Shown here: positions 36,436-44,471 of the stretch, piece after piece | Position numbering within the stretch: the stretch's first letter is position 1 | Layout of the letters: each line of letters starts with the position of its first letter | Source: Mixophyes australis | Taxonomy: Eukaryota; Chordata; Amphibia; Anura; Limnodynastidae | Assembly: GCA_036250195.1 (NCBI GenBank) | Contig: JAVHZZ010000003.1 | Location: forward strand, 91,308,918 to 91,372,917 | Length of the DNA stretch: 64,000 bases | Reading direction: 5' to 3' | Made by a program: the position numbers and the translations under genes | The notes under the pieces: model-generated | What the model was told of the DNA's origin: nothing | The model's input: only the letters and a program-made list of their open reading frames with translations | Database searches by the model: none

Positions 36436-37170
36436 TACGGCTGCTCCTCCATCCTCTCCATCATATACATGTTGGAGTTTTAGCGTGTGACAACCTCTTG
36501 TTTTTGATAATGTCAGTGCATTTTGAATATTTTTCAATTTGCCCCACACCACTGAATGTACTTTATCTATGATACGCATCTATCTATCTTGACTGCGTAG
36601 TGTGGTGGCCCCGGTACACAATTTGGTACCGAGGCCACAATATAATTAAAAAACCCTCCACGTGTCAGAATTCCACCAAAAAAGGGTATGGACTGCGTAG
36701 TGTGGTGGCCCCGGTACACAATTTGGTACCGAGGCCACAATATAATTAAAAAATTGGGCATCAACTGTCACCGTTGTTTAATATCTGATACACCTAAATA
36801 TGGACTGCACAGTGGAGTGGCCCCGGTAGTAAATTTGGTGCCGGGGCCACAATACCTCCTCCAACTTCCAAGTGTAGTGTTTATAAAGACAGACAGCGTC
36901 GAAGTGTTATTAGTTGACTTTCTTAACCCTAAAATTGTCCCTGTTGCAAATATTCGTGCAATGGACAGTTACTTTTTTATTGAAAGACTCAAGCTTTCAA
37001 GTGTAGTGTTTATAAAATATAAACAACAATACAGTAGTTTTAGAGCACGTCAATACCTCTTGTTTTAAATTATGACACGGCATTTTACTTTTGGTTTAAT
37101 TTCTTGAATTTTTTTAAATTTGGTTTTACTTTTTGAACATGGCAAACGACTGTTGATTGGTCATATAATG
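36436..37170 (-). pseudogene. Degenerate second transposase copy inside the hAT element
   Basis: Three blocks match the intact transposase gene in the same order and orientation. 36440-36520 matches 38412-38495 ('CTGCTCCTCCATCCTCT', 'ACAACCTCTTGTTT'). 36800-36860 matches 39062-39120 ('ATTTGGTGCCGGGG', 'CACAATACCTCC'). 37139-37160 matches 39229-39250 ('CATGGCAAACGACTGTTG'). The intervening sequence is lost or replaced by repeat units, and no frame stays open. This is best explained by an old tandem duplication of the transposase gene within the element, followed by decay. It was inferred by eye; an alignment would set the true limits. Confidence 0.7.
36590..36860. repeat. ~100-bp tandem repeat with hairpin units
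   Basis: Three units begin at about 36590, 36690 and 36801 (GGACTGCGTAG or GGACTGCAC). The first two contain an inverted repeat, GTGGCCCCGGTAC with GTACCGAGGCCAC around an 8-base loop, with one mismatch in 13 bp. The third has a related but weaker hairpin. The unit resembles the 78-bp satellite with ~20 extra bases and is the link between that satellite and the transposase coding sequence. Confidence 0.85.
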
Positions 37171-37252
37171 CAAAAAAAAAAGGTCCAAGATGGAATTGTC
37201 CTTGGGCCCTCACACCCACCCTTATGTTGTTGAAATAGGACATGCACACTTT

Positions 37253-37316
37253 AACAAACCAATCATTTCAGCGACAGGGCCTACCAAACAATTTTGGCTT
37301 AAATGATTGGTTTGTT
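37253..37316. other. Perfect 16-bp inverted repeat downstream of the transposase
   Basis: AACAAACCAATCATTT (37253-37268) is the exact complement of AAATGATTGGTTTGTT (37301-37316), with a 32-base spacer. It lies 56-119 bases past the transposase stop, so it would form a hairpin in the 3' untranslated region. A near-identical direct repeat 'TTGGGCCC(T/C)CACACC' occurs at about 37202 and 37316. Its role is unknown. Confidence 0.8.
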
Positions 37317-37371
37317 TGGGCCCCCACACCAAAAAAGCTATTCATCTCTCCCTGTACAGACTAAACAGGCT

Positions 37372-39987
37372 CTACTGAGGCAAGATGTCGTCCTCATCCT
37401 CAACCTCTGATTCCTCTCCCCCTACAGTGTGTACTTCCTCCTCATCACACATTATCAATTCGTCCCCGCTGGACTCCACAACCACAGGTCCCTCTGTAGT
37501 ATCTGGAGGGCAGTGCTGTACTTCATTGAGGAATTGATTATTCATTTTTATAAACATCATTTTTTCAACGTTGTGAGGAAGCAACCTCCTTCGCCGCTCA
37601 CTGACCAGGTTCCCCGCTGCACTAAAAACTCTTTCCGAGTACACACTGGAGGGGGGACAACTCAGGTAAAATAGAGCCAGTTTGTACAGGGGCTTCCAAA
37701 CTGCCTTTTTTTCCTGCCAGTAACAATATGGACTGTCTGACATGTCTACTTGGATGGTGTCAGCAAAGTAATCATCCACAATTTTTTCTATTGTGACAGC
37801 ATCCAATGCAGCGAGAGTAGACATGTCTGCAATGGTTGGCAGGTCCTTCAGTCCGGACCAGATGTTATCAGCATCCCCGCCAGTGCCTCTTTTGGGAAAA
37901 CTGAGCTTTTTCCTCGCAGCCATAGATGTGGAAGAAAATGAGGGTGGAGCTGTTGGCATGTCACGGTCCTCTTCAGAGGACAATCTCCTGACCAGCAGGT
38001 CTTTGCACCGCTGTAGACTTGTGTCCGCCGGAAACAGAGACACAACATACGCTTTAAACCGAGGATCGAGCACGGTGGCCAGAATGTATTCCTCTGACTT
38101 TAAAAGAGTGACCACCCTCGGATCCTGGCAAAGCGTACGAAGGGCTACATCCACAAGAGCTACATGCTTGGTGTAATCGCAATGGCTTACCAGCTCCTCC
38201 CTCACTTTCTCCAGCTGCTTCTGCAACAGCCTGATCAGGGGAATGACCTGACTCAAGCTGGCAGTGTCGGAACTGACTTCTCGTGTGGCAAGTTCAAATG
38301 GCTGCAGAACCTTGCACAACACGGAAATCAGTCTCCACTGCGCTTGACTGAGGCGCATCCCCACTCCTTTGCCTATGTCGTAGGTGGCTGTGTAGGCCTG
38401 AATGGCCTTTTGCTGCTCCTCCATCCTCTGCAGCATATAGAGGGTGGAGTTCCAGCGCGTCACAACCTCTTGTTTGAGGTGATGGCAGGGCAGGTTCATG
38501 CTTTTTTGATGTGCCTCTAGTCTGCGGTAGGCACTGGCTGAATGCCGAAAGTGTCCAGCAATTTTGCGGGCCACCGCAAGCATCTCCTGCACACCCCTGT
38601 CACTCTTGAGGTAATGCTGCACCACCAAATTAATGGTGTGGGCAAAACATGGGACGTGCTGGAAATTGCCCATATTTAATGCCCGCACAATGTTACTGGC
38701 ATTGTCTGACACCACAAATCCCCATGAGAGTCTAAGTGGGGTAAGCCACTGGGAGATAATTTCCCTCATTTTCTCTAATATGTTGTCAGCATTGTGCCTC
38801 TTATTAAAGCCTGTAATACACAATGTTGCCTGCCTTTGCACGAGCCGCCATTTTGTAGTTGCTGCTACTGATGCAGCTGTTGCTGTTGCTGCGGAAGGGG
38901 ATGCATCTACCCAGTGGGCTGTCACAGTCATATAGTCCTTCGTTTGCCCAGAACCACTTGTCCACATGTCCGTGGTTAAGTGGACAGTGGGTACAACCGC
39001 ATTTTTTAGAGCACTGAGGACACTTGATCGTACTTCTCTGTACATTTTTGGTATCGCCTGCCTAGTGAAGTGGAATCTCGACGGGATTTGGTACCGGGGA
39101 CACAATACCTCCATCAACCCTCTAAATCCCACTCCACTGATGGCGGACACCGGGCGCACGTCTAACACTGCAGTTACAGCCGCAGTTATACGCTTTGCAA
39201 TAGGGTGACTACTATCGTATTTTGTGGTCATGGCAAACGACTGTTGGACGGTCAATTGTTTTGTGAAAGACTTAGCGGTCTTACGACTTCCCCTCTGGGA
39301 AGATGACCGACTAACAGCAGCAGCAGTGGCAGTAGTAGGCGTACCGCTGCAGGATTCCTCGGATGAATCCCGTATTGAGGAGGACTCAGTCTGGCTGCTG
39401 ACTTGGGCTGCAGGACTGAATCTGATGGAGATTGTGGAGGAAGTTGACGAGGAGGGTGTTGCTGGTGTGTATCCAACTGGACTACGGGATTTAGGTGTCC
39501 CTGTACCGATGAGGGTCCTAGCCCCAGTTCCTGAACTAACCACTGAACTATGAAGGTTATTCAGGTGACGTATAAGGGAGGATGTTCCTAGGTGGGCAAG
39601 ATCCTTACCCCTGCTTATTTGAGCTTTACATAAGCTACATATGGCCATACATTGGTTGTCTGGATTTGGATAAAAATAACTCCAGACCGAAGAGGTGCAT
39701 TTTTTGGTCTTCTGACCAGGCATGACGATGGGCTTTTTCATCCCATGGACATCAGCTGTTTCCCCCCCTGGTGCCTCATTTACAATAACCACATCACCAT
39801 CCTCATCATCAAGTTCCTCCACAGCGCCAGCTACATCATCAATAGCCTCCTCCCGAGCCACCTCTTCCCGTACAGTGATGGGAAGGTCAGGCTTGACAAC
39901 CACCAACATCCTTGGACTCGCCTTGTGGATTTGTGATAATTTCTCTTTAGAAGGCAGAGTTGTTTGCTGTTTTGTTGCTGACAGCAT
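37372..39987 (-). CDS. hAT superfamily transposase with BED zinc finger (ORF2)
   Basis: An 871-codon frame runs from ATG at 39987 to TAG at 37374-37372. It is the cut-and-paste enzyme of the host element. An acidic stretch lies near residues 55-70. A BED finger follows at about 100-146 (Cys117, Cys120, His141, His146; C-x2-C-x20-H-x4-H). After a Ser/Thr-rich linker comes the RNase H-like core, with 'HLTTDMWTS' (Asp340) and 'VVSDNAS' (Asp428), then 'CFAHTINLVV' and 'TRWNSTLYML'. The likely catalytic Glu is near 570. The C-terminal hAT dimerisation segment at ~750-815 has 'SSVYSERVFSAAGN'. The tail is acidic. All hallmark residues are present. The frame is also open upstream of the ATG across the ORF1 stop, so a longer product by frameshift is possible. 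Confidence 0.95.
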   Translation of the reverse strand: MLSATKQQTTLPSKEKLSQIHKASPRMLVVVKPDLPITVREEVAREEAIDDVAGAVEELDDEDGDVVIVNEAPGGETADVHGMKKPIVMPGQKTKKCTSSVWSYFYPNPDNQCMAICSLCKAQISRGKDLAHLGTSSLIRHLNNLHSSVVSSGTGARTLIGTGTPKSRSPVGYTPATPSSSTSSTISIRFSPAAQVSSQTESSSIRDSSEESCSGTPTTATAAAVSRSSSQRGSRKTAKSFTKQLTVQQSFAMTTKYDSSHPIAKRITAAVTAVLDVRPVSAISGVGFRGLMEVLCPRYQIPSRFHFTRQAIPKMYREVRSSVLSALKNAVVPTVHLTTDMWTSGSGQTKDYMTVTAHWVDASPSAATATAASVAATTKWRLVQRQATLCITGFNKRHNADNILEKMREIISQWLTPLRLSWGFVVSDNASNIVRALNMGNFQHVPCFAHTINLVVQHYLKSDRGVQEMLAVARKIAGHFRHSASAYRRLEAHQKSMNLPCHHLKQEVVTRWNSTLYMLQRMEEQQKAIQAYTATYDIGKGVGMRLSQAQWRLISVLCKVLQPFELATREVSSDTASLSQVIPLIRLLQKQLEKVREELVSHCDYTKHVALVDVALRTLCQDPRVVTLLKSEEYILATVLDPRFKAYVVSLFPADTSLQRCKDLLVRRLSSEEDRDMPTAPPSFSSTSMAARKKLSFPKRGTGGDADNIWSGLKDLPTIADMSTLAALDAVTIEKIVDDYFADTIQVDMSDSPYCYWQEKKAVWKPLYKLALFYLSCPPSSVYSERVFSAAGNLVSERRRRLLPHNVEKMMFIKMNNQFLNEVQHCPPDTTEGPVVVESSGDELIMCDEEEVHTVGGEESEVEDEDDILPQ

Positions 39988-39995
39988 AACTCTCT

Positions 39996-40005
39996 TCAAT
40001 TTTTT
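39996..40005 (-). promoter_or_regulatory. Candidate -1 ribosomal frameshift site (A AAA AAT TGA)
   Basis: Read on the - strand, ORF1 ends ACA AAA AAT TGA. The last A of ACA plus AAA AAT is a heptamer of the X XXY YYZ type. A one-base backward slip continues as AAA AAA TTG AAG into the transposase frame. A weak hairpin (TGCTGT with ACAGCA, 10-base loop) begins 12 bases past the heptamer, longer than the usual 5-9. A preceding run of eight C could also permit transcript slippage. The identical heptamer and stop occur at 63703-63712. The effect is inferred, not shown. Confidence 0.5.
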
Positions 40006-40355
40006 GTAGGGGGGGGAGGAGGAGGAGGGCTAAGATCCGTGGGTGAAGCTGAACCACTAGTCATGAACACGGGCCAGGGCCTAAGCCGTTCCTTGCCACT
40101 CCGTGTCGTAAATGGCATATTGGCAACTTTACGTTTCTCCTCAGATGATTTTAAGTTTCTCTTTTTGCTACTTTTTCTTAACTTGGGCTTTTTGGATTTT
40201 ACATGCCCAGTACTACGAGATTGGGCATCGGGCTTGGAAGACGACGTTGATGGCATTTCATCGTCTATGTCATGACTAGTGGCAGCAGCTTCAGCATTAG
40301 GAGGAAGTGGGTCTTGATCTTTCCCTACTTTATCCTCCAAATTTTTGGTCTCCAT
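39996..40355 (-). CDS. hAT element ORF1, 119 aa, basic protein of unknown function
   Basis: ATG at 40355 lies in a good context (A at -3, G at +4), and TGA is at 39998-39996. The protein starts METKNLEDKVGKDQ. It has a Ser-rich acidic middle, a strongly basic cluster ('KSKKPKLRKSSKKRNLK', a likely nuclear-localisation or DNA-contact segment) and a proline run at the C-terminus. I recognise no domain. It is conserved at 63350-63712 in the second copy with few substitutions, so it is probably a real gene. The stop directly follows AAAAAAT, a -1 slippery heptamer. Slipping there enters the ORF2 frame, and ORF2's ATG is 8 bases past the stop. It could be the N-terminal part of a fused transposase. 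Confidence 0.75.
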   Translation of the reverse strand: METKNLEDKVGKDQDPLPPNAEAAATSHDIDDEMPSTSSSKPDAQSRSTGHVKSKKPKLRKSSKKRNLKSSEEKRKVANMPFTTRSGKERLRPWPVFMTSGSASPTDLSPPPPPPPTKN

Positions 40356-40371
40356 TATATGTAGCACAAGA

Positions 40372-41600
40372 TACTGCAGAATGTGTGAACTTGGTAATAT
40401 TGCAGTACCAATGGACTTATACTGCTGTATTGGTTTTGCAAATTTGGTTATAATTATTATATATTTTTTTTTTTTAAATTTTTTATTTTTTTTTACTTTT
40501 TTTTTATTTTTTAAAAACTTGGGAATAATGGGGAAATAACTATGCCCTTAGAAGCACAGAGCACAGGACACAGCACCACTGGACTGAACAGGACACGGCA
40601 GCACTACGGAACTCAGCAGGACAGAGCACAGGACACAGCACCACTGGACTGATACTGCAGAATGTGTGAACTTTGTAATATTGCAGTACCAATGGACTTA
40701 TACTGCTGGATTGGTTTTGCAAATTTGGTTATAATTATTATATATTTTTTTTTTTTTTAAATTTTTTATTTTTTTTTACTTTTTTTTTATTTTTTAAAAA
40801 CTTGGGAATAATGGGGAAATAACTATGCCCTTAGAAGCACAGAGCACAGGACACAGCACCACTGGACTGAACAGGACACGGCACAGGACCCAGCAGCACT
40901 ACGGAACTCAGCAGGACAGAGCACAGGACACAGCACCACTGGACTGATACTGCAGAATGTGTGAACTTTGTAATATTGCAGTACCAATGGACTTATACTG
41001 CTGGATTGGTTTTGCAAATTTGGTTATAATTATATATATTTTTTTTTCAATTTTTAATTGTAATTTTTTTTTTACTTTTTTTTTATTTTTTAAAAACTTG
41101 GGAATAATGGGGAAATAACTATGCCCTTAGAAGCACAGAGCACAGGACACAGCACCACTGGACTGAACAGGACACGGCACAGGACCCAGCAGCACTACGG
41201 AACTCAGCAGGACAGAGCACAGGACACAGCACCACTGGACTGATACTGCAGAATGTGTAAACTTTGTAATATTGCAGTACCACTGGACTTTTACTGCTGA
41301 ATGTGTGAACTTGGTAATATTGCAGTACCAATGGGCTTATACTGCAGGATTGGTTGTGCAAATTTTGTGGTAATTAAAAAAAATTAAATTAGTTTTTGGT
41401 ATTTTTTTAAATAACTTTTTTTTATTTTTTTAAACACAGGGGAATATTGGGGAAATAACTATGCCCTTAGAAGCACAGAGCACAGGACACAGCACCACTG
41501 GACTGAACAGGACACAGCACTGGACCCAGCAGCACCACTGACCTCAGAAGGACAGAGCACAGCACACAGCACCACTGGACTGATACTGCAGAACACAGCA
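40372..41600. repeat. ~280-296-bp tandem repeat in the hAT leader, about 4 units
   Basis: The marker 'TACTGCAGAATGTGTGAACT' starts units at 40372, 40653 and 40948, and a close variant starts the unit at 41244. A shortened piece follows to about 41600. Each unit has a T-rich block of 60-80 bases followed by 'GGGGAAATAACTATGCCCTT' and a 'CACAGGACACAGCACC' stretch. The array lies between the promoter and ORF1, so it would form the transcribed leader. The second element copy (62736 onward) has only one unit, so the expansion is specific to this copy. Confidence 0.9.
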
Positions 41601-41707
41601 CAGCACAGAACTAAACAGCACAGCACAGAACTAAACAGCACAGCACGAGATCTACCAGGACAGAGGACCACCTAACACACCCTCCCTCTACCCTGATCAA
41701 TGCCCGA

Positions 41708-41760
41708 GTGAAGATGGCGGCGACTAGCGGGGAATTTATAGGATCCGAGTATCGCGAGAT
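41708..41760 (-). promoter_or_regulatory. hAT element promoter: TATA box, YY1-type site, TCTCGCGA-like site
   Basis: On the - strand, TATAAATTCC (41740-41731) is followed about 10-20 bases later by GCCGCCATCTT (41721-41711), a consensus YY1 site. It sits where transcription should start, ~25-30 bases past the TATA box. Upstream is ATCTCGCGATA (41760-41750), close to the TCTCGCGAGA core-promoter element. The same arrangement is kept at 62878-62924 in the second copy. Confidence 0.65.
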
Positions 41761-42816
41761 CCGACAACGGGATTATGAGTCAGAGCCTCAGTTTCAGATT
41801 TGAATTTGGCGCCAATACCCGGATCTGTCTCGGATCCGACTCGGATCGGCAACGTTCGGGTGGGCTCGGATTTCATAAATCCGAGTGCGCTCATCCCTAC
41901 TTTAAATTAAGCCAAAATGTAGGTCATATTAAACCTGACTTAGGATCTGTTGAACAAATTGCCCACCAGAATGTTCAAAGTTACCAACGCTGCTTTTGAG
42001 ACACTATATAACAATACATGTGAGTTAGAAAAACACACAAACAGAAAACATCATGGCAATATTATAATTTAATTATTGTAAGCATGGATGAGATTTACAT
42101 AATTGAATGATTACATTCCATTATCTATATAGCAGTCAAGTGATAATTTGCAAGAACAACAATAAGTGTAAACATTGTTGGTTGCTAAATCTTGAATGCT
42201 GAAGAGCACAACTATAAAAGGATAGTATTCTAGATAATGCAAGTCGTGCTTGCACAAGCATAGGTTAATGTTTTCATACCTAATTAGACCATTGTAGCAG
42301 TGATCTTGTGTTTGTGACCTTACAAGTGGTGATTCCAATGCTGAGATCTTGTATTAAAGAGTTTTCAAAGCATGTTGTTTGTTGAGCAAGAGTGGAAAGA
42401 AGTCACTGCAAGTAATGTCACTTATTAAAGATCACGTTTAATCACACAGGGTCAAGCTTCTGCTATAGAGGTTAATAGAGACATAAAGACTAATCTCAAA
42501 AGGTGAAAGTTTAAATGAAAGTCTGACAGTATCTGTTAGTGGTTAGATTCCAAAGTGAAGAATTGTGTAATTTTTCCATTAGCAACAACATGATCAGTTG
42601 TTGTGCCCTATCTCACATGCAGTGTTATCGGCAGAATAAGTAAGAGCTTGAAGTTGCATGGAAGGTATCGGTGGTGTCACATGGGCCCTTAAATGCAATG
42701 TGTAAAGCACAGTGTCTAACTGATCCAAATTGAAATATTTTAATACCTCATAACTATCCCAATCACCACTCTGAGCCACTCTTGCTCCTCTTGTTTCAGC
42801 TGTGCCCTCTTCCGCT

Positions 42817-43015
42817 TAGAATGTAAGCTCTCTAATGAGCAGGGTCCTCCATACTCTTTGTTTTCATGTCTGCATTTATTTTGTCTGCCTTGTTTGTACT
42901 TTTTTTTTACATATGTTTTGTTTTATGTATGTCCTTGTCTTCCCTACTGTACGGCGCTGCGGAGCACTGTAGCGCTTAACAAGTCTACGATAATAATAAT
43001 ATATTTATAAATAAT
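42817..43015 (+). repeat. SINE or LINE-tail type repeat, sense orientation
   Basis: 'TTAGAATGTAAGCTCTCTAA' and 'TGAGCAGGGTCCTCC' are followed by a T-rich body. The end is 'TACTGTACGGCGCTGCGGAG' with an ATAATAATAATA tail. This 3' module is one I associate with frog SINEs and L2/CR1-type LINE tails. Antisense copies are at 216-475 and 30661-30910. Confidence 0.6.
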
Positions 43016-43459
43016 ATAAATCAATTGATATGAAGTTTTTGGAGTTATTGCATATTGCTCTTAGGTTTTTATAACCGTTCTAATTACCCTGGAAAACCTA
43101 TTTCCATGAATCCTAATAAGTTAAGTAGTCTGGTAGAAGGGTAGGAAAATACAGTTTCCATGTAAAGAGTAGTTTGGGAGACCATGTGATTGACATAAAA
43201 GGACTTGTTGGTGTGGTTGATTCTATTTTAGTGTTGCCTTTCCTTTAAAGCTGATGATTGCCTTCAAATTAAAACTGTCTGCACAATGTTTTGTGCCCAG
43301 AATACATGTATATGTGTTTTTATTTACTTTTTGGGCTTGGACGAGTTTTTAGAATCTTGGGGCCAGACTAAAAATGTAGTCAGGCAATTTTAAAACCTTT
43401 TTATATGATATCTGCTTAAAATAGCAGACCACACACATAGTCCCCACCATTTTTATATG

Positions 43460-43800
43460 CAGCTCACCCATGTAACAGACCTCAAGCCTCTTCTTCATCT
43501 TGCCCCTATATCTACAACTCAGGTCCTCTGTGCTCACTCAATCCCCATCCCATCGCCCCTTAATCATCCTACTCTGCTCATAATCACCTTATCAACACGT
43601 CCCCTTTATGATTATTCCTATCCTGCCCCTTCATCATCTTCCCTTCATCATTATATGCATAATTATTAACTCCCATCCACACAGTCGTGGTTAATCCCCC
43701 ATCCTCATTCATTATTAACCCCCCCCCTTCCTGCATCATTAATCCCAATATTTTATATTATCAATACTCTCTGCATCAATCATATTTATCCCATCCATTC
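43460..43800. repeat. Pyrimidine-rich low-complexity stretch
   Basis: About 340 bases are dominated by C and T with repeated 'ATCATC', 'CCCATCC' and 'TTATTAAC' pieces. The frames here have biased composition and no protein similarity. Confidence 0.6.
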
Positions 43801-44247
43801 GGAAATATGTTGTCATTTTTTGAAGAATTATCAGGTATACAAGTACAACCTTCTTAACCTACTACCTTAACCACACACACCACTCTTACTGGCTAATAGG
43901 AAATCAGGAGCCATGTATTCTGTAGCACAACAGTTCTAATGGTTGTAACCTTATTAAAATGACCACCTCAGACTGATGCAAGTTTGCTATTGTATATAAA
44001 ATCCTCAACATGTCATTTACAAACTTCATAGCTAGGTATACTCCATATGGAAAAAATGTTCCTAAAAGGCTCTTTAAATGTACATGTAAGATCCATTTTT
44101 CGATGCTCATAATCATTCCTTGGGGTAGGGATTGGGAGAGTTTCATTGCTGGCAGCACCTATCTTAGATAGCAGGTACCGGACCAATTTTGAGGAATAAT
44201 CTATTTTCACAGACCTAAACGCATGGGGCACTGAGTACTTTACGCTT

Positions 44248-44471
44248 GGGGAGAATTCAATTGGCTGCGTTGCTGCCTAAAAGTAACGCGGCCTGCGCTC
44301 TATAACCGATATTATGGTAATAGTGCGCATTATTACCGTTAATATGGTAATTTTTAATGCAGGTAGTTGCTCACAGCTCAGAGAGCTGTTAGCAGAAATC
44401 AGGGTTAAACTACTGTATTAACGGTAAAATAATTAGCACAGCGTTGAGCGATGCCGAATTGAATCCCTCCC
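44248..44471. mobile_element. MITE with AATTCAATT termini
   Basis: The left end GGGGAGAATTCAATTGG and the complement of the right end (GGGGAGGGATTCAATTCGG) are inverted repeats about 224 bp apart. The interior is rich in 'GGTAATA' and 'TTACCGTTAATA' pieces. Part of a related right end lies at 51180-51236. No clear target duplication was found. Confidence 0.65.

Larger units (their letters stand above)
33937..41899 (-). mobile_element. Autonomous-looking hAT transposon, 7.96 kb, TSD CTTTAAAT
   Basis: Both ends read TAGGGATG(T/A)GC inwards and are flanked by a perfect 8-bp duplication CTTTAAAT (33929-33936, 41900-41907). The gene order on the - strand is: promoter near 41710-41740, a tandem-repeat leader, ORF1, then a BED-hAT transposase with no internal stop. 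Downstream lie a degenerate transposase copy and two satellite-like arrays. The perfect duplication and intact 871-codon frame suggest a fairly recent insertion into the SLC9A9 intron, in antisense orientation to the host gene. At ~8 kb it is longer than usual hAT elements (about 2.5-5 kb), mostly through tandem repeats. Part of a second copy starts at 62736. Confidence 0.93.

Noticed and set aside
37429..40009. Several 60-127-codon frames on the + strand opposite the transposase.
   Set aside because: They are antisense shadows of the transposase coding sequence with no independent similarity.
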